Below, piece by piece: positions 1 to 6,601 of a stretch of DNA of 23,466 nt (positions within the stretch are counted from its first letter, which is position 1; the number at the start of each line of letters is the position of its first letter). The translations under genes and the position numbers were made by a program. Under the pieces are notes generated by a model. That model saw nothing but the letters and a program-made list of their open reading frames with translations. It did no database searches and was not told the origin of the DNA. This stretch comes from JAKAQB01 sp027320105 (GTDB lineage: Bacteria > Actinomycetota > Acidimicrobiia > Acidimicrobiales > Palsa-688). The stretch covers positions 1 to 23,466 of the forward strand of contig DAHVMA010000090.1 in the NCBI GenBank assembly GCA_027320105.1, given 5' to 3'.

Positions 1-713
1 CGGGCGCAGCGTCGCCCGCACCGTCGCCCGCGGCGGGCGCGCCGGCACCGGCGGCCGCCGCCGGGCCCGGCGGCCGCCACATCGGCGGCGTGCCGGTCTC
101 CGGCATCGTCCTCGTCGTGCTGCTCGGCGCCGCCATGCAACTGCCCTACGGCCTCTACGACGCCCTCTGGTCGCGGATGCTGACCGACCGGGGGGCGAGC
201 GCCTTGCTGATCGGGCTCAGCCTTACCGTGTTCGGGGTGCCGTTCATCCTGCTGGCGCCGTTCGGCGGCCGCCTCGCCGAACGGCGCGGACCCCTCATCG
301 CCGCCGCCATCGGCCTGGCCCTCTCCGACGGGTTCACAGCCTCCTACGGCTTCGTCCGCTCGCCCGAGGTGATCATTGCCCTCGGTGTCGGCGAGGCCTG
401 CGTCGCGGCCGTGGCGACGCCCGCCGGCTTCGCCGCAGTCAACCGGGTCTTCCCCGACCAGCGGATCGCAATGGGGCAGAGCGTCTACGGGGGGTCCGGG
501 ATGATCGCCGCCGGCACGTCGGCCATGATCGGCGCCCCCGTCTACGCTGCCCTCGGAGCAGGCGCCACCTTCGCCGGCGGAGCGACCGCCAGCGCGCTGC
601 TCATGGCCCTGGCAGTGCTCCTCGGCGTCTCCCGGCGAAGCCACGACCGCACGGAAACGACCACCCCGGGCGTACCCGGCGTCCCCGACGCCGCGCCCTG
701 CGCCGGGTCTTGA
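1..713 (+). CDS. MFS transporter, C-terminal half (partial at left edge)
   Basis: The frame is open from the left edge (first full codon at base 3) to the TGA at 711-713, so the gene starts outside the window. About 236 residues are visible. The first 30 are an Ala/Pro/Gly-rich stretch that looks like the cytoplasmic linker between the two six-helix halves of a major facilitator. Helix-like segments follow, beginning with GIVLVVLLGAAM. A motif-A-like loop (GGRLAERRGP) sits between the second and third of these, as expected between TM8 and TM9. The tail after the last helix is polar and Thr/Pro-rich. A GTG at 90 lies inside the linker and is not a credible start. The gene converges on glnII with 9 bases between stops. 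The substrate cannot be told; drug or sugar efflux is typical of the family. The family call is firm, the specificity unknown. Confidence 0.8.
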   Translation, partial: GAASPAPSPAAGAPAPAAAAGPGGRHIGGVPVSGIVLVVLLGAAMQLPYGLYDALWSRMLTDRGASALLIGLSLTVFGVPFILLAPFGGRLAERRGPLIAAAIGLALSDGFTASYGFVRSPEVIIALGVGEACVAAVATPAGFAAVNRVFPDQRIAMGQSVYGGSGMIAAGTSAMIGAPVYAALGAGATFAGGATASALLMALAVLLGVSRRSHDRTETTTPGVPGVPDAAPCAGS

Positions 714-722
714 CGGGCGGGA

Positions 723-1724
723 TCAGCCGAGCGCCCCACAGCAGGTGTCGACCATGAGCCGTGTGACCACGTAGGGGTCCATGTTGGCGTTGGGTCGCCG
801 GTCCTCGATGTAGCCCCTACCCTCCTGGGCGACCTGCCAGGGGATCCGCACCGATGCCCCCCGGTCGGAGACGCCGTAGCTGAACTCGTCCCACGGCGCC
901 GTCTCGTGCCGTCCGGTGAGGCGCTCCTCGATGCCGTCGCCGTAGTTGGCGACGTGCTCCTGGGCGTTCCTGCCGAGGGCCTCGGCAGCGGTGATGACCG
1001 CGTCGTAGCTCTCCCGCATGGCCTTGGTCGAGAAGTTGGTGTGGCAGCCGGCACCGTTCCAGTCGCCCCGCACCGGCTTGGGGTGCAGGGTCGCCGAGAT
1101 CCCGAGGTCCTCACCGATGCGGTGCAGCAGCCAGCGCGCCACCCACAGCTGGTCGGACACGTCGAGCGGCCCGAGCGGCCCGACCTGGAACTCCCACTGG
1201 CCGGGCATGACCTCGGCGTTGATGCCGGAGATGGACAGACCTGCCGCCAGGCACGCGTCGAGGTGGGCCTCGGCGAGAGGCCGGCCGTAGATGTCGTCCG
1301 CCCCGACGCCGCAGTAGTACGGCCCCTGGGGGGCGGGGTAGCCTGTGTGGTCCGGGAAGCCGAGCGGGCGGCTGCCCTTGAACAGCGTGTACTCCTGCTC
1401 GATGCCGAAGATGGGCTCATGATTGGCGTACTTCCGGGCGATCTCGACCAGCTGAGCGCGCGTGTTGGAGGGATGCGGCGTCATGTCGGTGAGCAGGACC
1501 TCGCACAGCACGAGGAGGTGGGCGCCGCCACGTATCGGGTCCGGGCAGGAGAACACCGGCGACAGGACGCAATCCGACGCCCGGCCCGGCGCCTGGTTGG
1601 TGCTCGATCCGTCGAAGCCCCAGATGGGCAGCTCCCCCGAGTGGGTGAGGATCTTGGTCTTCGACCGCAGCAGGGGCGTCGGTTCCGTGCCGTCGATCCA
1701 GAGGTACTCGGCTTTGATCGTCAC
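723..1724 (-). CDS. glnII: Glutamine synthetase type II (eukaryote-like)
   Basis: ATP-dependent ligation of ammonia to glutamate. The 333-residue protein has the short GSII architecture, not the ~450-470 residues of GSI. Visible signatures are the beta-grasp motif WGFDGSSTNQAPG with the downstream SDCVLSPV, the glutamate/metal motif GIEQEYTLF, NAEVMPGQWEFQ, the ATP-region motif WNGAGCHTNFSTK, and RGASVRIP near the C-terminus. GSII has no adenylylation loop, so control is expected at transcription. Translation starts at a GTG (1722-1724) with no clear Shine-Dalgarno sequence before it. The gene diverges from a type I synthetase, and a GlnR-like box lies 23 bases upstream of the start. Bacterial GSII is known from Streptomyces, Frankia and rhizobia, where it is typically induced under nitrogen limitation. 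Identification is secure. Confidence 0.96.
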   Translation of the reverse strand: MTIKAEYLWIDGTEPTPLLRSKTKILTHSGELPIWGFDGSSTNQAPGRASDCVLSPVFSCPDPIRGGAHLLVLCEVLLTDMTPHPSNTRAQLVEIARKYANHEPIFGIEQEYTLFKGSRPLGFPDHTGYPAPQGPYYCGVGADDIYGRPLAEAHLDACLAAGLSISGINAEVMPGQWEFQVGPLGPLDVSDQLWVARWLLHRIGEDLGISATLHPKPVRGDWNGAGCHTNFSTKAMRESYDAVITAAEALGRNAQEHVANYGDGIEERLTGRHETAPWDEFSYGVSDRGASVRIPWQVAQEGRGYIEDRRPNANMDPYVVTRLMVDTCCGALG

Positions 1725-1746
1725 GACGACAGCTTGGTGCTGCAGT

Positions 1747-1784
1747 GTTTCGGGAGCTTTCCGGTTCCGTTAACGCTGTGTGAC
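1747..1784 (-). promoter_or_regulatory. Putative GlnR-binding box in the glnII/glnA divergent promoter
   Basis: Read on the minus strand this holds four pentamers, GTCAC, TTAAC, GGAAA and GAAAC, each separated by exactly six bases (11-base period). The known actinobacterial GlnR consensus is two a/b half-site pairs, gTnAC-n6-GaAAC. The first and last pentamers match perfectly and the middle two partly. It lies 23 bases upstream of the glnII start and about 50 bases upstream of the glnA start, so it could control both. The glnR gene is 1.4 kb away in the glnA operon. The match was found by eye, and binding is inferred. Confidence 0.6.
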
Positions 1785-1834
1785 GATCGCCGCCGGAGAG
1801 GCGGGCGCCCGCCGGCGTGGGTCACGATACGGGG

Positions 1835-3190
1835 ATGGAGCACCCCAAGGACTACGTCCTGCGGACCGTCGAGGAGCGTCGCGTGCGGTTCGTGCAGCTG
1901 TGGTTCACAGACGTGCTCGGGGCACCCAAGTCGATCCAGATAACCCCCGCCGAGCTCGAGGTGGCCCTCGACGAGGGCATCACCTTCGACGGCTCGAGCA
2001 TCGACGGGTTCAGCCGGGTGCAAGAAAGCGACGTTCTGGCGCGGCCGGACGCCCGGACCTTCCAGCTGCTGGCCCACCTCGCCGACGGCGCGCCGACCGC
2101 CCGGGTGGTGTGCGACATCGTCGACCTCGACGGGACACCGCTCGACGGCGACCCGCGCCAAGTGCTGCGCCGGGCGCTGGACCGGGCCCGGGACCTCGGC
2201 TTCAGCTTCTTCGCCGCTCCGGAGATGGAGTACTTCTACTTCGCTGGCCCGGGGCGACCCGGTGACGCAGCCGGAGGGGTGGCACCGCCCGTGCCCCTCG
2301 ACCACGGCTCCTATTTCGACCTGACCACCAACGACCTCGGGAGCGAGTTGCGCCGCCAGACCGTGCTCGCCCTCGAGGAGATGGGCATCCCGGTCGGGTC
2401 CAACCAGCACGAGGATGCGCCGAGCCAGCACGAGGTCGACCTGCGCTACACCGACGCCCTGACGATGGCGGACACGATCATGACGGTGCGGGTGGTGGTG
2501 AAGGAGCTGGCGGCCCGGCGCGGCGTGATCGCCTCCTTCATGCCCAAGCCACTGGCCGGGGTGCAAGGCTCGGGCATGCACCTGCACCTGTCGCTGTTCC
2601 GGGGCGACACCAACGCCTTCTACGACGAGGAGGACGACCACCACCTCTCCGGCGTCGCCCGGCGGTTCATCGCCGGCGTCCTGCGCCACGCCCGGGAGCT
2701 GACGGCCGTCACCAACCAGTGGGTCAACTCCTACAAGCGCCTGATCGTCGGCTACGAGGCGCCGGTGTACATCTCCTGGGCACGCAACAACCGTTCGGCG
2801 CTGGTGCGCGTGCCGCCGACCAAGGCCGGCAGGCGGGACTCCACCCGCATCGAGTACCGGGCGCCGGACCCGGCGTGCAACCCCTACCTGGCCCTCGCCA
2901 CCGTGCGCACCGCCGGCCTCGCCGGCGTCGAGCGGGGCTACGACCTGCCTGCGCCCCTGGTCACCAACCTCTACGAGCTCACAGCCGACGAGCGCAGGGC
3001 ACTCGGGATCGAGGCGCTGCCCGGCAGCCTCGGCGACGCCGTCGCCGAACTGGAGCAGTCCAAGCTCATGGCTGACGCCCTCGGCGAGCACGTGTTCGAG
3101 TGGTTCGTGCGCAACAAGCGGGCCGAATGGAACGACTACAAGGCCGAGGTGACCCCCTTCGAGCTGCACCGGTACCTGCCGACGCTGTGA
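1835..3190 (+). CDS. glnA: Type I glutamine synthetase family protein, GlnA2-like
   Basis: A 451-residue GSI-fold protein. The N-terminal beta-grasp has FDGSSIDGF. The catalytic domain shows PEMEYFYF, NQHEDAPSQHEVDLRY, MHLHLSLF, NRSALVRVP and RIEYRAPDPACNPYLALA in the usual order. Its N-terminus (VLRTVEERRVRFVQLWFTD) and C-terminus (RNKRAEWNDYKAEVTPFEL) resemble mycobacterial GlnA2 as I remember it. The length fits the unadenylylated GSI-alpha class. Because GlnA2/GlnA3-like proteins in Streptomyces act as gamma-glutamylpolyamine synthetases, the true substrate may be something other than ammonia. I chose the ATG at 1835 over the in-frame GTG at 1817: it has a G-rich run just before it and gives the family's usual N-terminus. 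The stop overlaps the GTG of glnR by four bases (GTGA), so the two genes should be co-translated. Confidence 0.9.
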   Translation: MEHPKDYVLRTVEERRVRFVQLWFTDVLGAPKSIQITPAELEVALDEGITFDGSSIDGFSRVQESDVLARPDARTFQLLAHLADGAPTARVVCDIVDLDGTPLDGDPRQVLRRALDRARDLGFSFFAAPEMEYFYFAGPGRPGDAAGGVAPPVPLDHGSYFDLTTNDLGSELRRQTVLALEEMGIPVGSNQHEDAPSQHEVDLRYTDALTMADTIMTVRVVVKELAARRGVIASFMPKPLAGVQGSGMHLHLSLFRGDTNAFYDEEDDHHLSGVARRFIAGVLRHARELTAVTNQWVNSYKRLIVGYEAPVYISWARNNRSALVRVPPTKAGRRDSTRIEYRAPDPACNPYLALATVRTAGLAGVERGYDLPAPLVTNLYELTADERRALGIEALPGSLGDAVAELEQSKLMADALGEHVFEWFVRNKRAEWNDYKAEVTPFELHRYLPTL

Positions 3191-3894
3191 CCACCGCCGC
3201 CACGCTGCTGCTCTGGCCGCACCCGCCCCCGCCGGCGCTGGTCCGCTGCGTGGACCTGGCCGGCTACGCCTGGAAGGCCGCCGCCGGGGACGCCGGCGCG
3301 GGGACGGGCCCCCCCGTCACGGAGGGGAGCTGGGCGGCGGCGGTCGTGTCGGCCGAGGCGGACCCGGAGGGCGCAGTGGCGTTCTGCCGGGCCCTGCGCA
3401 GGGGTAACGGTACGCCGCCCCCGCTGCTGTTGGTGGTCGGCGCCGGCCACCTGCCCGCCCTCGACGTCCGGGAGCAGCTGTGGGACGACTTCTGCCTGAG
3501 CCCGCTGGAGCCACAGGAGCTCGAGCTGCGGCTGGCACAGCTGCTCTGGCGCGCCGGCCGCTCCGGCGGCCACCCGGAGCTGGTGGAGCACGGCGGGCTC
3601 GTGCTCAACCGGGAGACCTACCAGGCCGCCGTCGCCGGCCGCCCGCTCGACCTCACCTACATGGAGTACGAGCTGCTCAAGTTCCTCGCCACCCACCCGG
3701 GCAAGGTCTTCACCCGAGAGGCGCTCCTCTCGCAGGTGTGGGGCTACGAGTACTACGGCGGGGCGCGCACCGTCGACGTGCACATCCGGCGGCTGCGGGC
3801 CAAGCTCGGCGAGGAGCACGCCGGGCTGATCGGGACGGTGCGGTCCGTCGGGTACCGGTTTGGCCAGGCGAGGTGGGGGGCCGGCACCGCCTAG
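3187..3894 (+). CDS. glnR: GlnR-like orphan OmpR-family nitrogen regulator
   Basis: A 235-residue OmpR-type regulator. The winged-helix DNA-binding domain (about residues 135-230) contains RPLDLTYMEYELLKFLA, KVFTREALLSQVWGYEYYGG, RTVDVHIRRLRAKLG and IGTVRSVGYRF. This is nearly the actinobacterial GlnR sequence as I recall it. The receiver half is degenerate: the acidic pair is missing (LLLWPHPPP near residue 10), the phospho-acceptor position after beta-3 reads VVSAE (Ser55), and the beta-5 Lys is Ser (LSPLEP). No kinase gene is adjacent. The likely start is the GTG at 3187, overlapping the glnA stop; an in-frame ATG at 3100 lies deep inside glnA. A GlnR-like box precedes the operon, suggesting self-regulation. 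The GlnR assignment rests on the wHTH and context and is fairly sure. Confidence 0.85.
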   Translation: MTTAATLLLWPHPPPPALVRCVDLAGYAWKAAAGDAGAGTGPPVTEGSWAAAVVSAEADPEGAVAFCRALRRGNGTPPPLLLVVGAGHLPALDVREQLWDDFCLSPLEPQELELRLAQLLWRAGRSGGHPELVEHGGLVLNRETYQAAVAGRPLDLTYMEYELLKFLATHPGKVFTREALLSQVWGYEYYGGARTVDVHIRRLRAKLGEEHAGLIGTVRSVGYRFGQARWGAGTA

Positions 3895-3897
3895 CTG

Positions 3898-4056
3898 TCA
3901 GACGTTCGTCGCGATCAGCTCGCTGCCGGGGTGCGTGGCCTCGGCCTGCTCGGTGAGCAACCGGCCGAGCGCCCACGCCATGAGCCCCCAGATCGCCCAC
4001 CACACGGCGGGGAGCACCACGACGAGGACGAGGGCGATGAGCACGGCGCCGGCCAC
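3898..4056 (-). CDS. Small Trp-rich single-pass membrane protein (52 aa)
   Basis: A short reading frame from GTG (4054-4056) to TGA (3898-3900). Residues 2-31 form one long hydrophobic helix (ALVLVVVLPAVWWAIWGLMA) with four Trp. A hydrophilic tail of about 20 residues (LLTEQAEATHPGSELIATNV) follows. A GGAAGG Shine-Dalgarno sequence sits 8 bases before the GTG. The frame begins 23 bases after the ridA stop on the same strand, so the two are probably one transcript, and it converges on glnR with three bases between stops. I recognise no family. Coding is supported by the ribosome site, the clean hydrophobic/hydrophilic division and the tight packing between neighbours. Confidence 0.6.
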   Translation of the reverse strand: MAGAVLIALVLVVVLPAVWWAIWGLMAWALGRLLTEQAEATHPGSELIATNV

Positions 4057-4079
4057 GACCCCATCCTTCCCCAAACGGC

Positions 4080-4466
4080 TCAGCCGTTCCCCGGCGAATC
4101 GTGTAAGCCGACGTAAGCCCAGGCCTCGATCTCCACGAGCCCGCCGAGGGGCAGGCCGGCGACGGCGATCGCCGAACGCGCCGGGCGGTGCTCCCCGAAC
4201 GCCTCCGTGTACGCCGCGTTCATGGCGGCGTAGTCGGCGATGTCAACGAGGAACACGGTCGTCTTCCTCACCGCCCCCAGGGCGGCCCCCTCCGTGGCGA
4301 GCAGGGCCGAGAGGTTCTGCACCGCCTGGGTGGCCTGGGCCTCGACGCCGCCGTCCACGAGCTTGCCGTCCCTGAGGCCGAGCTGGCCCGACACGACCAG
4401 CCAGTCGCCGGCGCGGACGATCGGCGTGTACGGCCCCACGGGCCGGGACGGGTTCGGATCGGGCAT
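4080..4466 (-). CDS. RidA/YjgF/UK114 family protein
   Basis: A 128-residue single-domain RidA-fold protein, the usual length. N-terminal GPYTPIVRAGDWLVVSGQ is followed by QATQAVQNLSALLA and VRKTTVFLVDIADYAAMNAAY. The C-terminal block RPARSAIAVAGLPLGGLVEIEAWA carries the conserved Arg that binds the carboxylate of 2-aminoacrylate-type imines in true RidA deaminases. Archetypal RidA hydrolyses reactive enamine/imine intermediates released by PLP enzymes. A strong GGAGGA Shine-Dalgarno sequence sits six bases before the ATG. It is upstream of the small membrane protein and separated from the molybdopterin-type fusion gene by a short-repeat stretch. Subfamily (RidA versus Rid2-7) is not settled. 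Confidence 0.88.
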   Translation of the reverse strand: MPDPNPSRPVGPYTPIVRAGDWLVVSGQLGLRDGKLVDGGVEAQATQAVQNLSALLATEGAALGAVRKTTVFLVDIADYAAMNAAYTEAFGEHRPARSAIAVAGLPLGGLVEIEAWAYVGLHDSPGNG

Positions 4467-4482
4467 CGGGCTCCTCCTGCTC

Positions 4483-4558
4483 GGGCTGCTGGGCTGGGCT
4501 GGCTGCTGGGCTGGGCTGGCCGCTGGGCTGCTGGGCTGCTGGGCTGCTGGGCTGCTGC
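4483..4558. repeat. GGGCTGCT/GGGCT short tandem repeat
   Basis: About 75 bases made almost only of GGGCTGCT and GGGCT units, with four consecutive perfect 8-base units at the right end (CTGCTGGG phase). The repeat fills most of the gap between the fusion gene stop (4575) and the ridA Shine-Dalgarno sequence. Such slippage-prone tracts vary in copy number between strains. Any effect on ridA expression is speculation. Confidence 0.8.
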
Positions 4559-4574
4559 CGACCCTAGCGGCCCC

Positions 4575-6113
4575 TCACCGCCAGGCGCCCCGGATGGTCG
4601 GCCACCGGGGCGGGAGCCCCTGCGCCATCCAGGTGGCGGCGGCGACGGCGGCGAACACGGCGTCCGACCCGCTGACCGGCGCCGCCGGCGACGGCTCGAT
4701 GCGCACCTCCATCGGCGGGGTGTCGGCGGCCCGAAGTATCCCCCACGACCGAACGGTGAGGTCCTCGGGGCGGCCGTCGTCGCCGACGGCGAGCGCCTCG
4801 GAGCACACCCAGCCGAGCGCCATGTGGGCGGCGCCCATGGCATAGGAACGCGCCACGACGGCGTCGAGGACATCCCCGCAGGTGACGGTGACCTCTACCG
4901 CCGACGGCCGAAGTGCGGAGTCGACCCTGACGGCCGCCCGCGCCACGGCACCCTCAGGCGACCGCACCCTTGCCCGGCCCTCGCCGGAAGGGCGTGCCCC
5001 CACGGCGCCGATGGCGGCGAGGACGACCGCCGCCTCGGCCCAGCCGGCGGCCCGGAGCGCGACGGAGGTGGCCGGCCCGGGCACGTCGACCTCCTCGACG
5101 GCCAGCCCGGGGGCGACGGCGGCGACGGCGGCGGCCAAGCCCGGCGTCCGGGCGGCGCGCAGCACGCCGGTGCCGTCCGAGCGCAACCCGATCGCCACCG
5201 GCGGCCGCTTGGGCCCGAGCAGGACCACGTCCTCCCGTGAGTACACGACCCGAACGGGCCGCCCGTGGACGCCTGCCAACTCCTGCGCGACGGCCGGCGC
5301 GAGCGACGACTGCTTCCCGCCGAAAGCGCCGCCGTTGGCGACGGGCGACGCGGCCGGCCCGCCCGGTTCGCACCACGAGCTGTCCGGTTCGACGTAGGCC
5401 GGCTCAACCCACGTCGTCTGCAGCGTGAGGTCCCAGTCGCCGGCCGGCACGTCTACCGGCCATGTGAGGGGGCGGCCGCTGCGGCGGGCGGGGGGACGGC
5501 GCGCCGCGGCGCGGGCCTCGGCCAGGGTCTCGGCGACCACCCACCCACCTCGACCGTCGGGGATGGCGACGAGGGCATCGGGAGGGGCGGCGTCGCCGGC
5601 GAAGCCCCCGCGCCCTCGGACCACGGCCGGGCCGGTGATCTGCGGGGACTTTCCTTCGATAGTCGCCCGCCGGCTCGGCGAGCTCGCCGGCACGTCCGGT
5701 GGAGGGCCCGGCTCCCACGCCTGGGCGGCGTCGAGGATGCTGCGCCACCCCGTGCACCGGCACAGGTGGGCAAGCAGCGCCCGCTCGACGGTCCCCTGCT
5801 GCGGGTGCGGGCCGAGGGCCGCCAGGCGGCACAGGATCCCGGGGGTGCAGAAGCCGCACTGGCTGGCGCCCGCCGCGGCGAAGGCGGCCACGAGCGGCCC
5901 GGCGACCTCCGGGTCGAGGCCGTCCGCCGTGGTCACCCGGCGGCCGGCAACGCGGCGCACCGCCGTCACGCACGCCACCCGGGGCTGGCCGTCGACGAGG
6001 ACGGTGCAACACCCGCACTGCCCCTGCGGGGAGCAGCCGTCCTTGGGGCTGCGGATCCCCAGCTCGTCGCGGAGCGCCTCGAGCAGGGACACGCCGTCAC
6101 GCCGGACCGTCAC
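4575..6113 (-). CDS. Compact fusion of [2Fe-2S] small subunit and shortened molybdopterin-binding subunit (xanthine dehydrogenase family)
   Basis: Residues 1-130 are a complete two-cluster [2Fe-2S] domain. Cluster I is KDGCSPQGQCGCCTVLVDG plus a later Cys, and cluster II is QCGFCTPG and LCRCTGW. Then come a hammerhead-like start (QITGPAVVRGRGGFAGD), a WVEPAYVEP tunnel motif, ANGGAFGGKQ (family GGGFGGKE), RPVRVVYSRED, ALRAAG and MGAAHMALGW. The molybdopterin part is only ~360 residues against ~750 in XDH/CO-dehydrogenase large subunits. The catalytic Glu of the GVGE motif appears replaced by Asp (VSGSDAVFAAVAAA). The FAD subunit is absent. The first ordinary start is GTG 6113, but the normal first beta strand (LPVNLVVDGRAVTV) lies in frame upstream. 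Translation may begin at CTG 6146, just after the HesB stop. Electron carrier or structural derivative are alternatives to an active hydroxylase. Confidence 0.72.
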   Translation of the reverse strand: MTVRRDGVSLLEALRDELGIRSPKDGCSPQGQCGCCTVLVDGQPRVACVTAVRRVAGRRVTTADGLDPEVAGPLVAAFAAAGASQCGFCTPGILCRLAALGPHPQQGTVERALLAHLCRCTGWRSILDAAQAWEPGPPPDVPASSPSRRATIEGKSPQITGPAVVRGRGGFAGDAAPPDALVAIPDGRGGWVVAETLAEARAAARRPPARRSGRPLTWPVDVPAGDWDLTLQTTWVEPAYVEPDSSWCEPGGPAASPVANGGAFGGKQSSLAPAVAQELAGVHGRPVRVVYSREDVVLLGPKRPPVAIGLRSDGTGVLRAARTPGLAAAVAAVAPGLAVEEVDVPGPATSVALRAAGWAEAAVVLAAIGAVGARPSGEGRARVRSPEGAVARAAVRVDSALRPSAVEVTVTCGDVLDAVVARSYAMGAAHMALGWVCSEALAVGDDGRPEDLTVRSWGILRAADTPPMEVRIEPSPAAPVSGSDAVFAAVAAATWMAQGLPPRWPTIRGAWR

Positions 6114-6147
6114 GGCCCGGCCGTCGACGACCAGGTTTACGGGCAGC

Positions 6148-6495
6148 TCAGCTGAATGACTGGCCGCAGCCGCAGGTGCGGCTGGCGTTGGGGTTGTTGA
6201 TGCTGAACCCGGCGCCCTGCAGGCCGTCCTTGAAGTCCAGGGTCGAGCCCTGCAGCAGGCCGGCGCTGCTCGGGTCGACGACGACGGTCACCCCGCCGAA
6301 CACCGACCGCACGTCGTCGTCGGCGACATCGCTGTCGAAGAACATCTCGTAGCTGTAACCGGAGCAGCCCCCCGGCCGGACCGCGACGCGAAGGGCGAGC
6401 TCGACGTTGCCTTCTTGGGCGAGCAACTGGGCGACCTTCGCCGACGCCTCGTCCGTGAGGGTGATGGGCGCGCTTTGAGTGGACGTGGTGCTCAC
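6148..6495 (-). CDS. HesB/IscA/ErpA-type Fe-S cluster assembly protein
   Basis: A 115-residue A-type carrier. Features seen: ITLTDEASAKVAQLL at the start of the fold, GGCSGYSYEMFF with the first conserved Cys, and C-terminal TCGCGQSF with the CGCG pair. Together these three Cys hold a transient [2Fe-2S] or [4Fe-4S] cluster handed to target enzymes. The GTG start (6493-6495) is preceded by GGAGG with proper spacing. The stop abuts the upstream in-frame extension of the [2Fe-2S] fusion gene, so the carrier and a potential client are probably co-expressed. The single A-type carrier of many actinobacteria is annotated ErpA; I cannot separate it from IscA by eye. Confidence 0.92.
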   Translation of the reverse strand: MSTTSTQSAPITLTDEASAKVAQLLAQEGNVELALRVAVRPGGCSGYSYEMFFDSDVADDDVRSVFGGVTVVVDPSSAGLLQGSTLDFKDGLQGAGFSINNPNASRTCGCGQSFS

Positions 6496-6534
6496 CGGTA
6501 CCTCCTGTGCGGGCCGGGGGCCGGCCCTGCCGAC

Positions 6535-6540
6535 ATCGTA
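6535..6540 (-). promoter_or_regulatory. Possible -10 box for the HesB gene
   Basis: TACGAT on the minus strand, 39 bases before the HesB GTG. It fits TANNNT and leaves about 30 bases of leader that holds the GGAGG site. No convincing -35 is seen. Confidence 0.3.
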
Positions 6541-6567
6541 CTGGGGTTTGGACGGGATCGCGACGGG

Positions 6568-6584
6568 CCTCCGGCCGGCGGAGG
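6568..6584 (-). terminator. GC hairpin downstream of the SufR-like gene
   Basis: CCTCCG and CGGAGG form a six-pair stem around a five-base loop, beginning 17 bases after the regulator's stop. There is no T run, as is usual in high-GC actinobacteria. It could be a terminator or a regulator-binding palindrome upstream of the HesB gene. Confidence 0.35.
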
Positions 6585-6601
6585 ATCGCTCGGGGCGGCG
6601 G

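Noticed and set aside
1721..3169. A 482-codon open frame antisense to the type I glutamine synthetase, and similar long antisense frames elsewhere (906-1943, 7354-8391, 10886-12175).
   Set aside because: These are typical shadow frames of very GC-rich genes. Their translations are His/Arg/Val-rich without domains, and the opposite strands hold well-recognised proteins.
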